Origin: Pseudooceanicola sp.
Lineage (GTDB): Bacteria > Pseudomonadota > Alphaproteobacteria > Rhodobacterales > Rhodobacteraceae
NCBI RefSeq assembly: GCF_029213205.1
Contig: NZ_JARGNH010000023.1
Span: forward strand, 1 to 48,525
Length of the DNA stretch: 48,525 nt
Direction: 5' to 3'
Positions 34,510-44,066 of the stretch are shown here, in pieces. Positions within the stretch are counted from its first letter, which is position 1, and each line of letters opens with the position of its first letter. The translations under genes and the position numbers were made by a program. Under the pieces are notes generated by a model. The model was not told the DNA's origin and made no database searches. It saw only the letters and a list, made by a program, of their open reading frames with translations.

Positions 34510-35169
34510 TCAATCCTTCAGATGCGGCACGGCCTTGCGCAGGTAATCCGCCCCGGTGATCAGGGTCAGCAGCGCCGCGATCCAGAGCAGCACCACACCG
34601 CCATTGGCGCTCGCCTCGGTGGCGCGCAGCTTCCAGTTCAGCCCGACCTCGTCAGACACCGCCCCGGTCAGGATGTCATCGACAATGCCCTGATCCATGC
34701 CGAACACCGCCATGCCGAGATTGTGTTCCAGAATACCATGGCCGAACAGCACCGCAATCGCCACCATCTGCGAGGCGGTCTTCCATTTTGCCAGCCGGGT
34801 CACCTTGAGGGTGCCCGCCACATCGCCGAGGAATTCGCGCAGGCCTGACACGAACACCTCGCGGAACAGGATCAGCCCGGCGGGTGCAACGATGAACAGG
34901 GCCATATCGGAATAGGCCGTCAGCATCAGCAGCGCGATCACCACCATCGCCTTGTCGGCAATCGGATCCAGCATGGTGCCCAGCTTGCTCTGCTGGTTCC
35001 AGGCCCGGGCGATCCAGCCATCGACATAATCGGTGAGCGCGGCGCCGACAAAGAGGATCAGCGCCGCCCAATCGGCAATCGGGCGCGGCAGCACGAGGAA
35101 CACCAGCACCAACGCCGGGGCGGCAACCAGGCGCAGCAGGGTCAGGATATTGGGCAAGGTCCAGATCAT
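34510..35169 (-). CDS. pgsA: CDP-diacylglycerol-glycerol-3-phosphate phosphatidyltransferase
   Basis: PgsA makes phosphatidylglycerophosphate, the step to phosphatidylglycerol. The 219-residue membrane protein has the CDP-alcohol phosphotransferase motif with D47, D50, G51, A54, R55, G64, D68 and D72 (DYVDGWIAR and GTMLDPIAD). N-terminal MIWTLPNILTLLRL is typical. It is followed by moaD and moaE on the same strand. Confidence 0.95.
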   Translation of the reverse strand: MIWTLPNILTLLRLVAAPALVLVFLVLPRPIADWAALILFVGAALTDYVDGWIARAWNQQSKLGTMLDPIADKAMVVIALLMLTAYSDMALFIVAPAGLILFREVFVSGLREFLGDVAGTLKVTRLAKWKTASQMVAIAVLFGHGILEHNLGMAVFGMDQGIVDDILTGAVSDEVGLNWKLRATEASANGGVVLLWIAALLTLITGADYLRKAVPHLKD

Positions 35170-35349
35170 GCGCCCTGTGTAGCGCTTGCCGCAGCCGGGG
35201 GGAAGCAGCGGCGGCGTCGCATCGGCATCAAGGGGCGCAAAATCGCCCGTGCAGGCGCGCCATGCCAGTCAAAGCTTCGGTGATGGGGTGAGGAAGAGCG
35301 TCGGCGGCTCAGGAAACGCGCGAACAGGACATGAGCGCGCCGACGCGGC

Positions 35350-35370
35350 CCCCGGCCCGAGGGCCAGGGG
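35350..35370 (-). terminator. GC-rich hairpin downstream of ccoP
   Basis: CCCCGGCC and GGCC(A)GGGG can pair across a 4-base loop (one bulged A), 16 bases after the ccoP stop. There is no T run, so it is only a candidate end for the ccoNOQP message. Confidence 0.35.
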
Positions 35371-35385
35371 ATTGGTCAGGCGGGG

Positions 35386-36246
35386 CTATTCGCCGCCGCC
35401 AAGTTGATGGACATAGACTGCGACGGCGCGAATCTGCGCCTCGTTCAACCGACCGGCCCAGGCTGGCATGACGCCGAAACGGGCGTTGGTGACCGTCTCC
35501 TTGAGCGTCGCGTAGTCGCCACCATAGAGCCAGATCGCATCGGTCAGGTTCGGCGCGCCCTGCTCGCGGTCGCCGGTGCCGTCTTCGGTGTGGCAAGCGG
35601 CGCAGTTTTCCTCGAACACCAGAGCGCCAGCCTCGACCTTGCCAGCATCCTGCGGTGTGCCCGACAGCGACATGACGAAGTTCACCACCTGGTCGATCTG
35701 TTCCTCTTCCAGCAGTTCATCGCGGCCAAAGGCGGGCATCTCGGAATAGCGGGCATCGTCATCCTCAGTGTTGCGGATACCATGGCTGACCGTGGTGTGG
35801 ATCGCCTCGATATCGCCGCCCCAGAGCCAGTCGTCGTCGAGCAGGTTGGGATAGCCCTTGGCCCCCGCCGCGCCGGAACCGTGGCATTGCGCGCACCAGG
35901 TGCGGAACACCGCGCCCCCCTGCGACACCGCATATCCGTTGAGGTCGCCATCGGCGGCAATCTCGGTCAGTTCGGCCGAGGCCAGCTGTTGGTTGATCCC
36001 AGCCTGCGAGGTTTCCACCGCCGCGATATCGGCGGCGACTTCGGCGCGGGTCGAATAGCCAAGGAACCCTGGCGTCGCGCTCTTGATCATCGGCCAGGCC
36101 GGATAGGCGATCGAATAGATCACCGCCCAGACGATGCAGGCATAAAGGGTCCACAGCCACCAGCGCGGCAATGGGGTGTTCAGCTCTTCGATGCCGTCCC
36201 ATTCGTGGCCGGTGGTGCCGTGTTTGTCTTTCAGGTCGTTGCTCAT
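35386..36246 (-). CDS. ccoP: cbb3-type cytochrome c oxidase subunit III (dihaem)
   Basis: CcoP carries electrons from cytochrome c to CcoO in the high-affinity cbb3 oxidase. The 286-residue protein has an N-terminal membrane span ([21 protein letters not shown]), then two cytochrome c domains with CAQCHG (about residue 125) and CAACHT (about residue 215), plus the corresponding Met ligands (PAFG and MPAWAGRL). The ATG at 36246 gives [10 protein letters not shown]; the longer frame to 36297 overlaps ccoQ and is not credible. One base separates its start from the ccoQ stop. Confidence 0.96.
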   Translation of the reverse strand: MSNDLKDKHGTTGHEWDGIEELNTPLPRWWLWTLYACIVWAVIYSIAYPAWPMIKSATPGFLGYSTRAEVAADIAAVETSQAGINQQLASAELTEIAADGDLNGYAVSQGGAVFRTWCAQCHGSGAAGAKGYPNLLDDDWLWGGDIEAIHTTVSHGIRNTEDDDARYSEMPAFGRDELLEEEQIDQVVNFVMSLSGTPQDAGKVEAGALVFEENCAACHTEDGTGDREQGAPNLTDAIWLYGGDYATLKETVTNARFGVMPAWAGRLNEAQIRAVAVYVHQLGGGE

Positions 36247-36247
36247 C

Positions 36248-36442
36248 TCACGCCTCCTTGGTGGCGTTGGCATCGGCGGGCGCCGGGGCCTGTTCATTGC
36301 GGAACGGGATCATAGCCGTATCGGCATAGGTCTTGCGGCTGCCTGGCCGAAACACCCAGAAGATCACCCCGACGAAAAAGCCGAAAAGCACCAGCAACAT
36401 CCAGCTGTCTGCAAATTCGCGAAGCAGGGAATAGAAATCCAT
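36248..36442 (-). CDS. ccoQ: cbb3 oxidase small subunit CcoQ
   Basis: A 64-residue one-span membrane protein (residues about 13-33, [19 protein letters not shown]) with a short polar C-terminal tail ending DANATKEA. Its place between ccoO and ccoP and its shape match CcoQ/FixQ, which stabilises the cbb3 complex. It is easily missed because of its length. Confidence 0.92.
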   Translation of the reverse strand: MDFYSLLREFADSWMLLVLFGFFVGVIFWVFRPGSRKTYADTAMIPFRNEQAPAPADANATKEA

Positions 36443-36452
36443 GGGCCCCTCC

Positions 36453-37244
36453 TCAGCGGCTTGCGTCAGGCGTGAAGGTCGAGAAATCGACCAACGTGCC
36501 CAGCATTTGCAGATAAGCGATCAGCGCATCCGCTTCGGAAACCCCAGGCGCGCCGTCGAAATTACGCACCTGCGCCTTGAGGCCATAGCGTTCCTGCAGA
36601 CCGTCATAATCGCTGTCCGGATCGGCCTGCGCCGCAAAATCGGCCTGCGCGTTCTCGATCATCTCGTCGGTATAAGGCACCCCGACCAGCCGGTGGGTTT
36701 TCAGCAGATCGGCAACATATTCGCCCTCGATCATCCGTTTTTCGAGGAAGCCATATTTTGGCATCACCGATTCCGGCACCACCGATTGCGGGTTGTGCAG
36801 GTGATCCACATGCCATTCGTCGGAATAGCGGCCTCCGACGCGGGCCAGATCGGGCCCGGTGCGTTTTGACCCCCACTGGAACGGATGGTCGTATTTCGAC
36901 TCCGCCGCCAGCGAGTAATGACCATAGCGTTCGACCTCGTCCCGCATCGGCCGGATCATCTGGCTGTGGCAGACATAACAGCCCTCACGGACATAGATGT
37001 CGCGCCCGGTCAGCTCCAGCGGCGTATAGGGCCGCATCCCCTCAACATCCTCGATGGTGTTCTGAAGATAGAAGAGCGGCACGATTTCCACGGCGCCACC
37101 GATGGTGACCACGAGGAAGGAGAAGACCAGCAGCAAGGTGGCGTTCTTTTCCAGAATCGCGTGGCGATCCAGCAAAGTCCGCCGCTTGGGCCGCGCGCCT
37201 GCATCCGTCGCGGAGGTCGGGATCGGTTCTTTTTCTTGAGCCAT
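36453..37244 (-). CDS. ccoO: cbb3-type cytochrome c oxidase subunit II (monohaem)
   Basis: CcoO holds one haem c and passes electrons to CcoN. The 263-residue protein has an N-terminal membrane anchor (about 33-57, [20 protein letters not shown]), the haem motif [11 protein letters not shown] near residue 88 and the [22 protein letters not shown] segment typical of FixO/CcoO, with a distal Met in [10 protein letters not shown]. It follows ccoN by 12 bases and precedes ccoQ by 10, so all four subunits are co-transcribed. Confidence 0.97.
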   Translation of the reverse strand: MAQEKEPIPTSATDAGARPKRRTLLDRHAILEKNATLLLVFSFLVVTIGGAVEIVPLFYLQNTIEDVEGMRPYTPLELTGRDIYVREGCYVCHSQMIRPMRDEVERYGHYSLAAESKYDHPFQWGSKRTGPDLARVGGRYSDEWHVDHLHNPQSVVPESVMPKYGFLEKRMIEGEYVADLLKTHRLVGVPYTDEMIENAQADFAAQADPDSDYDGLQERYGLKAQVRNFDGAPGVSEADALIAYLQMLGTLVDFSTFTPDASR

Positions 37245-37256
37245 TGTCCTGTCTCC

Positions 37257-38861
37257 CTATTCAGCCGGAACGAGGTTGTTGGTGCTGGCGATCGCCGGCT
37301 GGCGTTTGACCGTCAGCCAGAGGTTCACACACATGATGATTGCACCGGTGATATAGAGGGTGCCGCCTATGCCGCGCACGACATACATCGGAAACTTGGC
37401 CGCCACGGTGTCGGCGAAGGAGTTCACGAGGAAGCCGTTGGCATCCACTTCACGCCACATCAGACCTTCCATGATGCCGGTCACCCACATCGACGCAGCG
37501 TAGAGCACGATGCCAATAGTGGCGAGCCAGAAGTGCCAGGAGACCATCGAGAGCGAATAGACCTCTTTGCGGTTCCAGAGCTTGGGCACCAGGAAGTAGA
37601 GCGCCCCAAAGGTGATCATGCCGTTCCAGCCAAGGGCGCCGGAATGGACGTGACCAATGGTCCAGTCGGTGTAGTGCGACAGCGAGTTCACCGCGCGGAT
37701 CGACATCATCGGACCCTCAAAGGTCGACATGCCGTAAAAGCCGATGGCAATCACCATCATCCGGATCACCGGGTCGGTGCGCAGCTTGTCCCAGGCCCCC
37801 GACAGGGTCATCAGCCCGTTGATCATCCCGCCCCAGGACGGCATCCACAGCACGATCGAGAACACCATGCCAAGGGTCGAGGCCCAGTCAGGCAGTGCGG
37901 TGTAATGCAAGTGGTGCGGACCGGCCCAGATATAGAGAAAGATCAGCGCCCAGAAGTGGATGATCGACAGTTTATAGCTGTAGACCGGGCGCTCGGCCCG
38001 CTTCGGCACAAAATAATACATCATCCCCAGGAATCCGGCGGTGAGAAAGAACCCAACCGCGTTATGGCCATACCACCACTGGGTCATGGCATCCTGCACG
38101 CCGGAAAACACCTGAACCGATTTGGAGCCGAAGATCGACACCGGGATCGACAGGTTGTTGACCACATGCAGCATCGCGACGGTGACGATGAAGGACAGAT
38201 AGAACCAGTTGGCCACATAGATATGCGGCTCTTTGCGCTTGATGATGGTGCCGAGGAAAACCGCCAGATAGGCCAGCCAGACCACCGTCAGCCAGAGGTC
38301 GATATACCATTCCGGTTCGGCATATTCCTTGGACTGACTGCTGCCGAGCACATAGCTGAGGGCCGCCATCACAATGAACAGCTGATAGCCCCAGAACACG
38401 AACCAGCCGAGGTTGCCCCCCCAGAGCCGGGCGGCACTGGTGCGCTGCACGACATAGAACGAGGTGCAGATCAGCGCGTTGCCACCAAAGGCGAAAATCA
38501 CCGCCGATGTATGCAGCGGTCGCAAGCGTCCGAAGTTCAGATAGCCCTCGCCCCATTCAAAATTGAGCACCGGAAAGGCGAGTTGAAACGCGATACTGAC
38601 GCCGACCAGGAACCCGACAACGCCCCAGAGCGCCGTCGCAATCACCCCGGCGCGCACCACGCCGTCCATGTATTCGCCGGATAAATCCGCTGTATTGACC
38701 GGTTCGTCGGTGCGGCGCAGCGTCCACAGGAACATCCCGCCCGCGGTCACCATGACCACCAGCGCGTTCACCATGTAAGCCAAATCGCGCGCATAGCTGG
38801 CTGCAATCGCCGCACAAACGGTGATCACGCCCAACACGATCAGCTTTATGTAATTTGTCAT
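37257..38861 (-). CDS. ccoN: cbb3-type cytochrome c oxidase subunit I
   Basis: CcoN is the catalytic haem-copper subunit, which reduces oxygen at very low concentrations. The 534-residue protein has about 12 spans. Conserved histidines lie in [13 protein letters not shown] (low-spin haem), [17 protein letters not shown] (copper B) and [13 protein letters not shown], with the high-spin haem ligands in the [14 protein letters not shown] segment. The ATG at 38861 follows AAGGGACGC. An ATG at 38879 is in the same frame but would include the leader. Two FNR boxes in the upstream 207 bp predict induction at low oxygen. Confidence 0.97.
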   Translation of the reverse strand: MTNYIKLIVLGVITVCAAIAASYARDLAYMVNALVVMVTAGGMFLWTLRRTDEPVNTADLSGEYMDGVVRAGVIATALWGVVGFLVGVSIAFQLAFPVLNFEWGEGYLNFGRLRPLHTSAVIFAFGGNALICTSFYVVQRTSAARLWGGNLGWFVFWGYQLFIVMAALSYVLGSSQSKEYAEPEWYIDLWLTVVWLAYLAVFLGTIIKRKEPHIYVANWFYLSFIVTVAMLHVVNNLSIPVSIFGSKSVQVFSGVQDAMTQWWYGHNAVGFFLTAGFLGMMYYFVPKRAERPVYSYKLSIIHFWALIFLYIWAGPHHLHYTALPDWASTLGMVFSIVLWMPSWGGMINGLMTLSGAWDKLRTDPVIRMMVIAIGFYGMSTFEGPMMSIRAVNSLSHYTDWTIGHVHSGALGWNGMITFGALYFLVPKLWNRKEVYSLSMVSWHFWLATIGIVLYAASMWVTGIMEGLMWREVDANGFLVNSFADTVAAKFPMYVVRGIGGTLYITGAIIMCVNLWLTVKRQPAIASTNNLVPAE

Positions 38862-38959
38862 TTCGCGTCCCTTCGTCATGTCCTGTTCGGCGAGAAGAAT
38901 CCCCCGCGCTCCGGATGGTTGACTGGGCCGGTTAATGGCCGTCTGGTCAACTGATTGCT

Positions 38960-38973
38960 TTGATCTGCGTCAA
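38960..38973. promoter_or_regulatory. FNR/FnrL box upstream of ccoN
   Basis: TTGATCTGCGTCAA fits the FNR consensus TTGAT-N4-ATCAA with one mismatch. It lies 99 bases upstream of the ccoN start, an activating position for a promoter reading leftwards. The same 14 bases occur at 40908-40921 next to fnrL. Confidence 0.75.
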
Positions 38974-38991
38974 AACAGTTAGCTTGGCAAA

Positions 38992-39005
38992 TTGACCCGT
39001 GTCAA
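38992..39005. promoter_or_regulatory. Second FNR/FnrL box, upstream of the universal stress gene
   Basis: TTGACCCGTGTCAA has perfectly symmetric half-sites (TTGAC-N4-GTCAA), the C-variant of the FnrL site known in Rhodobacter. It lies about 63 bases upstream of the stress-protein ATG at 39069 and 131 bases from ccoN. Confidence 0.65.
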
Positions 39006-39068
39006 AGTCGACGCGTCCCGCACCGGCCTATGGTGCCGCATCACAAGCCCTCCGGGGAAGGAGCCAAA

Positions 39069-39908
39069 ATGACCTTTCAATCGATTCTCACAACTTTAAC
39101 CGACAAATCCGAAGTGCGCCCGATCCTCGACCATGCGACCACCGTTGCCGAAAGCTATCGCGCCCATCTGGATGTGCTTTGCCTGGGCGTCGACCGGTCG
39201 AATCTCGGCTATTATTATGAGGGCGCCAGCGCCGTAGCGCTGCAGGAATCGATCGACCGCGCCCGCGCCGATGCCGAGGCGATCGAACAGGCCGCCGCAG
39301 CGGTGCTGACGGCCTCTGGCCTGCGCTACGGCACCGACGCCGAAGTCGCCCAGCTGGCCGATATCGGTCGCCATGTCGCTGAACGCGCGCGGTTTTCCGA
39401 TCTGGTGGTGCTGCCGCAACCCTATGGCACCGACAAGGGGGCCGAGCTTGAAGCGGTGCTCGAAGCCGCGCTGTTTGACGGGCGGGCCCCGGTGCTGGTG
39501 ATGCCGACGACCGGGAAACTGGTGGCAAAACCGAAACGGGTGATGGTCGCCTGGAACGAAAGCACCGAGGCGCTGAGCGCAGTGCGTGCGGCGCTGCCGA
39601 TCCTCAAACACGCCGAGACCACGCAGATCGTCGTCATCGACCCGCCGGTGCACGGGCGCAACCGCTCCGATCCGGGCGGGCTCCTGGCGCAATTCCTGAC
39701 CCGGCACGGGGTGCATGCGGAAATCGACGTGCTGTCGAAAACCATGCCGCGCGTCTCGGACATCATCAAACGCCATGCGACCGACAGCGCGGCCGAGATG
39801 ATCGTGATGGGCGCCTATGGCCATTCGCGGTTCCGCGAGGCGATTCTTGGCGGTGCCACCCGCAATATGCTGGAAGAGATGCCGGTGCCGGTGTTCATGG
39901 CGCATTAA
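39069..39908 (+). CDS. Universal stress protein with two-domain length
   Basis: A 279-residue UspA-family protein, about twice the length of a single domain. The N-terminal half (1-145) is a divergent Usp domain. The C-terminal half (about 155-279) is clear: VMVAWNESTEALSAV, and GAYGHSRFREAILGGATRN (the G-2x-G-9x-G(S/T) nucleotide-binding motif). The ATG follows GGAAGGAGCC. It is divergent from ccoN and downstream of an FNR box, so it probably belongs to the low-oxygen response. Such two-domain Usps are common next to cbb3 and fnrL genes in Rhodobacterales. Confidence 0.92.
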   Translation: MTFQSILTTLTDKSEVRPILDHATTVAESYRAHLDVLCLGVDRSNLGYYYEGASAVALQESIDRARADAEAIEQAAAAVLTASGLRYGTDAEVAQLADIGRHVAERARFSDLVVLPQPYGTDKGAELEAVLEAALFDGRAPVLVMPTTGKLVAKPKRVMVAWNESTEALSAVRAALPILKHAETTQIVVIDPPVHGRNRSDPGGLLAQFLTRHGVHAEIDVLSKTMPRVSDIIKRHATDSAAEMIVMGAYGHSRFREAILGGATRNMLEEMPVPVFMAH

Positions 39909-39935
39909 CACGGCGCGGCAGACAAAAGCGGCTTC

Positions 39936-39960
39936 GACCGGCAGCGGGGGTCTGCCGGTC
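39936..39960 (+). terminator. Strong hairpin after the universal stress gene
   Basis: GACCGGCAG and CTGCCGGTC form a perfect 9-bp stem with a 7-base loop, 28 bases after the stop codon. A T run is lacking. It is the best candidate for an end to the stress-gene transcript. Confidence 0.45.
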
Positions 39961-40112
39961 GTCCCTGGCCAGGCGAGACCGAAATCCGCCTCCGGCGGAG
40001 AGAGTTGAAGTCAGAAGAAACGCGGGTGACATAAGGTCCACCCTCTGCGCTTGGCAGGGGGGGGGCTCCTGGTTTTAATTCTCTCGGGGGAATCGGCGGC
40101 AAAGCCGACGGC

Positions 40113-40127
40113 GGGGGCAGCGCCCCC
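40113..40127. terminator. GGGGGC hairpin between stress gene and fnrL
   Basis: GGGGGC-AGC-GCCCCC followed by TTCTT on the plus strand resembles a rho-independent terminator. It lies 16 bases beyond the fnrL stop on the other strand, so it might serve both convergent genes. A run of nine G at about 40060 and small hairpins nearby share the region. Confidence 0.45.
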
Positions 40128-40142
40128 TTCTTGGCCTGCACC

Positions 40143-40889
40143 TCAACTCAGCATGCCGCCGTCATTGTCATCACCCGCCTCTTCCAGCAGGCGGTCGAAA
40201 TCCGGCACCACGATATGCCGCTTGCCTTGCAGGGTGATCACCCCGTCACGTTTCAGCGCCGATACCTGGCGCGAGACGGTTTCCAGGGTCAGTCCCAGGT
40301 AATCCGCCATCGCTTCGCGGGTCAGCGGCAGGTCAAAGGCCAGCGACCCGGCTGCAGGCACCATGTTCAGCGAGGCATCGCGGCGCGCAACGATCGCCAG
40401 CAAGCTGGCGATTTTCTCGCGCGCGGTCTTGCGGCCAAGTACCAGCATCCATTCCCGCGCCGCGTCCAGCTCGTCCAGGGTCATCTGCAACAGCCGCTGC
40501 GCCACATGCGGTGTCTGTTCCATCATCTGTTCAAACGGTTTCTTGCGGAAACAACACATCACCAGATCGGTGGTGGCGACGATATCATAGGCGGCACCCT
40601 GGCGGCCCGGGCGACCGACGAAATCGCTGGGCAGCAGCAGCCCGACCATCTGGGTACGCCCGTCCTCCATCGCCTGGGTCAGGGTCGCGACTCCGGACAC
40701 CACAGAGGCGACGAAATCCATCCGATCATCGGCCCAGACCACCGTCTGGCCGGCCTCGAACGAGCGGTAGTATTTGATTTCTTCGAGCTTCAGCAATTCA
40801 TCCGTGTCGCAACGGGCGCAGACGGCGCGATGCCGAATCGGGCAATCTCCACAATCCTGCGGCGCGATTTTTGGCGTATCCAGCAGCAT
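40143..40889 (-). CDS. fnrL: Oxygen-responsive regulator FnrL
   Basis: FnrL is the Crp/Fnr-family sensor of Rhodobacterales. Loss of oxygen allows a [4Fe-4S] cluster to form and the dimer to bind DNA. The 248-residue protein has the N-terminal Cys cluster at C13, C16, C24 and C27 and a further Cys pair at 112-113, a cNMP-like beta-roll and the HTH motif TREAMADYLGLTLETVSRQVSALKRDG, with the ExxSR contact residues expected for TTGAT sites. The ATG at 40889 gives MLLDTPKIAPQDCGDCP; the longer frame to 41180 overlaps the FNR box and is not credible. Divergent from hemN with a shared box. Confidence 0.96.
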   Translation of the reverse strand: MLLDTPKIAPQDCGDCPIRHRAVCARCDTDELLKLEEIKYYRSFEAGQTVVWADDRMDFVASVVSGVATLTQAMEDGRTQMVGLLLPSDFVGRPGRQGAAYDIVATTDLVMCCFRKKPFEQMMEQTPHVAQRLLQMTLDELDAAREWMLVLGRKTAREKIASLLAIVARRDASLNMVPAAGSLAFDLPLTREAMADYLGLTLETVSRQVSALKRDGVITLQGKRHIVVPDFDRLLEEAGDDNDGGMLS

Positions 40890-40907
40890 CGTATTCCTAA
40901 AACGCGA

Positions 40908-40921
40908 TTGATCTGCGTCAA
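40908..40921. promoter_or_regulatory. FNR/FnrL box between fnrL and hemN
   Basis: TTGATCTGCGTCAA is identical to the box in front of ccoN. It lies 18 bases upstream of the fnrL start and 34 bases upstream of hemN. In relation to fnrL it is close enough to the start to suggest repression or autoregulation; for hemN it suits an activating role. Confidence 0.75.
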
Positions 40922-40955
40922 GGCGGGGTCCTGAACGCAGTTTAAAGGTATACTT

Positions 40956-42311
40956 ATGATAGGTGAAACGCAACTTAATCGCTTCCGGCTGTTTGACGCG
41001 AAAGTGCCGCGTTACACCAGCTATCCGACCGCCCCGCAATTCAGCCCGGCGGTCGACGCCGCGACTCATGTCAGCTGGATCGAGGCGATTCCGGAAGGCG
41101 CGCAGATATCGCTCTATCTGCATGTGCCGTTTTGTCGGCGTTTGTGCTGGTTCTGCGCCTGCCGCACCCAGGGCACCCAAAGCGACCGACCGGTTGCCGC
41201 CTATCTTGAGGTCCTGAAAAGCGAATTGGCCCTGCTACGCCAGCATCTTCCAGCCGGGGTAACCCTGTCGCGACTGCATTGGGGCGGCGGCACCCCGACC
41301 CTGCTGAGCCCCGGAATGATGAGTGAGCTGGCGGCGGCGATTGCCGAGGTGGCGCCGTTTGCCGAAGGCTATGAATTTTCCGTCGAGATCGACCCGAACG
41401 AGATCGACGCGGCACGGGTCGCGGCGCTGCACCGCGCCGGGCTGAACCGCGCCTCGATCGGGGTGCAGGATTTCGACCTGGAAATCCAGAAATCGATCGG
41501 CCGCGAACAGAGCTATGACCAGACCCGCGACGCGATCGATCTGATCCGCGCGCATGGGGTGCAGAGCCTGAATGCCGACATCCTCTATGGTCTGCCGCAC
41601 CAGACCCCGGACCGGATCACCGCCAGCGTGCAAAAACTGCTGTCGCTGTCGCCCGACCGGGTGGCGCTATATGGTTATGCCCATGTGCCCTGGATGGCGC
41701 GGCGGCAGTCGTTGCTGCCCTCAAATGCCCTGCCGACCCCGGCTGAACGGTTAAACCTGTTTGAAACCGCGCAGAAATTGTTCCTCTGGGACGGCTATGC
41801 CGAGATCGGGATCGACCATTTCGCTTTGCCCAGCGACGGGTTGGCCACCGCCCAGCGCGACGGCCGCCTGCGGCGGAACTTCCAGGGTTACACCGATGAT
41901 CCGGCTGAGGTGCTGATTGGCATCGGCGCCTCGTCAATCTCGCGCTTTCCGCAAGGCTATGCGCAGAACGCACCGGCGACCTCGGCGCATACCGGGGCAA
42001 TCCGCGAGGGTCGGTTTTCAGTCTGCCGGGGTCACAGCCTGACCAAGGACGACCTGCTGCGCGGCCGCATCATCGAGGCGTTGATGTGCGATTTCGCGGT
42101 GCGGGTTGATGATCTGACGGCGCGGTTCGCGGTCAACCCGACCGACCTGCGCGCGATGTTCGACGCCGCCAATGCGGCCTTTGAGGGCATTCTTGAGGTC
42201 GATGCCGAAGGCCTGCGCATTCCGGCCCCGTCCCGGCCGCTGACCCGGATGATCGCCAGCCAGTTCGATGCCTATTCGATGAACACGGCGCGGCATTCCT
42301 CGGCGATCTGA
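40956..42311 (+). CDS. hemN: Oxygen-independent coproporphyrinogen III dehydrogenase
   Basis: HemN is the radical-SAM enzyme that makes protoporphyrinogen when oxygen is absent. The 451-residue protein has the cluster motif C60-x3-C64-x2-C67 (FCRRLCWFCAC), the SAM-contact region HWGGGTPTLL, EIDPNEID and GVQDFD, and YGYAHVPW as in true HemN. The length matches HemN and not the shorter HemW-type proteins. The ATG follows AAAGG. It is divergent from fnrL with an FNR box between them, so induction by low oxygen is expected. Confidence 0.95.
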   Translation: MIGETQLNRFRLFDAKVPRYTSYPTAPQFSPAVDAATHVSWIEAIPEGAQISLYLHVPFCRRLCWFCACRTQGTQSDRPVAAYLEVLKSELALLRQHLPAGVTLSRLHWGGGTPTLLSPGMMSELAAAIAEVAPFAEGYEFSVEIDPNEIDAARVAALHRAGLNRASIGVQDFDLEIQKSIGREQSYDQTRDAIDLIRAHGVQSLNADILYGLPHQTPDRITASVQKLLSLSPDRVALYGYAHVPWMARRQSLLPSNALPTPAERLNLFETAQKLFLWDGYAEIGIDHFALPSDGLATAQRDGRLRRNFQGYTDDPAEVLIGIGASSISRFPQGYAQNAPATSAHTGAIREGRFSVCRGHSLTKDDLLRGRIIEALMCDFAVRVDDLTARFAVNPTDLRAMFDAANAAFEGILEVDAEGLRIPAPSRPLTRMIASQFDAYSMNTARHSSAI

Positions 42312-42346
42312 GGCGCACTCAACCGCGCTGGATCACCGGCCGGGGA

Positions 42347-44011
42347 TCAGCCATCCAGCCCCCCCTCACCGACCACCACGAACGGCGCCCAGATTCGCGG
42401 ATGGGCAAAGCGGGCATCGCTGCTGTCATCCAGGATCGCCAACGCGGATTGGCGCAGGGCTTCGGCCCGGCCTTGCGGATCAGCGGCCTGCATCCGCTCC
42501 AGCATGCCGGTGGTCAGCACCGAGGCCGCGTAATCGTCGACCGGCCAATGTGACACCAGAATCGCCCGCGCCCCGGCATAGATGAAGGCCCGCGCCAGAC
42601 CGGAGAGCCCCTCGGACCCCGGAGTGCCATCGCTGCCTGCGGTGTCACAGGCCGACAGGATCACCAGCGAGGCCGACAGGTTGAGCTGCGCCGCCTCCGA
42701 GGCTTTCAGCAACGCGTCATCTTGGGCCGAGGGCTGTGCCGGTGGGGTGAACACCAGCGCCGGTTCATCAAGCCCGGGCAGACCGTCGACCAGCAGACCA
42801 TGGGTGGCAAAGGCCAGGATCCGGGCCTTTGACAGATCGGCGGATTTCACATTCGCCTCGGTCGCGTTGGCGCCGAGGTAAAGCGCCCGGTCATCCACCC
42901 CCATGGTCGCGGCCAGCGCCTGCAATTCATTGGCGGTGTTGGGCAAGGGCGACAGATCGGCCACCCGGGTCACGTCGTCATAGACACCTCGGGTGACAAC
43001 CTCGCGTCCGGTGGTGGCGACAGTACCAGCATCGGCCATCAGGCGGTATCCCAGCAACGGGTTGCCAAAGCCGACAAAGGCCTGATTGCTTTCGGATCGT
43101 TTCGCCACCGCCCCGGCCCGGCGCAGCGCCTTGAGCGCAGAGACACTGGGCAAGGTGGTCAGCGCGTGACGGCGCAGCAACCAGGCGGTGTCGCGCAGTG
43201 CCACGGCCGAATCATCGGCGCCTTTCGGCGCTTCGGTGACCAGGACCGCTGGCGGCAGCGAGGTCAGCGGCCCGTCCAGAACCATCATCACATGATCAGT
43301 CGCGGCAAAGACATGCTCGAGCGGCGCGAACAGATCGGCATAGAGCTGATGCGCCAGGGTGCGGTCAAACGGGCGCACATCGCCGCGCGCCGCGCGTTTC
43401 AGCGAGACGCCGCCGCGATTGTCGGCATTGGCCGACAATTGCGCCCGCAGCGCCTGCACCCGGTCAGCGATGTCATCGCGCTTGATTTCCTGCCGGAACC
43501 AATCCGCCTGATCCCGCGAAATCGCCCAGGCGTAGAAAAACTCCTGATCGGTAAAGCTCATCACCAGCGCCTCGCCGGGGCGCAGAATCGATTGCACCTC
43601 TTCACGGCTCAGCGCCGCCGGGTTGGTCAATTCGCGAAAATCGGGGAACCGGGCATCGAGGTCTTGATCCAGGGCGCTGAGCTGCGCGCGCGCCTCGGCG
43701 ATGCGGGTGCGCAGCGCGGCGATGGTGCGGTCGCTGGCGGCACCGCTTTCCAGCGCCGCGCCGGCCAGACGGTCGTTCATCACATCGAGTGCATCCGCGG
43801 TATCCTGACGTTCCCTGAGCAGCATTGCCAACCCGGCACTGCCCGCCGCGATCCGCGTCGCGGCCTGGGCCAGCGCCTTGCCGGCGGTGGAACTCTGCGC
43901 CGCCTGGGCCGACATAAAGACCCGGTCGCGGATGCTGGCGCGGCTGTCCTGGGCCAGCGCCGGAAGAGCGGCGCAGATCAGGGACAACAATGCGGAAATC
44001 ACTTTCATCAT
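42347..44011 (-). CDS. Secreted CHAT-domain (caspase-like) protease
   Basis: A 554-residue exported protein. It has a signal peptide (MMKVISALLSLICAALPALA), a long alpha-helical segment (about 70-140, with a coiled-coil-like stretch IAALRTRIAEARAQLSALDQ), and a CHAT peptidase domain in the C-terminal half. The catalytic dyad is visible: H404 in AFATHGLL and C455 in VILSACDTAGS, 51 residues apart. CHAT proteins usually bear many TPR repeats in front; here these are absent or worn away. The start at 44011 has AGGA eight bases upstream. The upstream neighbour, on the same strand, is a 55-residue secreted peptide gene. Substrate unknown. Confidence 0.85.
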   Translation of the reverse strand: MMKVISALLSLICAALPALAQDSRASIRDRVFMSAQAAQSSTAGKALAQAATRIAAGSAGLAMLLRERQDTADALDVMNDRLAGAALESGAASDRTIAALRTRIAEARAQLSALDQDLDARFPDFRELTNPAALSREEVQSILRPGEALVMSFTDQEFFYAWAISRDQADWFRQEIKRDDIADRVQALRAQLSANADNRGGVSLKRAARGDVRPFDRTLAHQLYADLFAPLEHVFAATDHVMMVLDGPLTSLPPAVLVTEAPKGADDSAVALRDTAWLLRRHALTTLPSVSALKALRRAGAVAKRSESNQAFVGFGNPLLGYRLMADAGTVATTGREVVTRGVYDDVTRVADLSPLPNTANELQALAATMGVDDRALYLGANATEANVKSADLSKARILAFATHGLLVDGLPGLDEPALVFTPPAQPSAQDDALLKASEAAQLNLSASLVILSACDTAGSDGTPGSEGLSGLARAFIYAGARAILVSHWPVDDYAASVLTTGMLERMQAADPQGRAEALRQSALAILDDSSDARFAHPRIWAPFVVVGEGGLDG

Positions 44012-44066
44012 GGCGTAATCCTGCCTCCGAAAACCGCGGGCTGGCAAGGGGCCAGCTGACCTGGGG

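Noticed and set aside
36885-38684. Long plus-strand frame of 599 residues opposite ccoN/ccoO.
   Set aside because: It is a shadow of ccoN and ccoO, with low-complexity His/Arg/Gly-rich sequence and no domain; the opposite strand has complete oxidase subunits.
40054-40070. Run of nine G as a possible G-quadruplex or sequencing error.
   Set aside because: Only one run is long enough; no fourfold G-tract pattern, and it lies between genes, so no frame can be checked.
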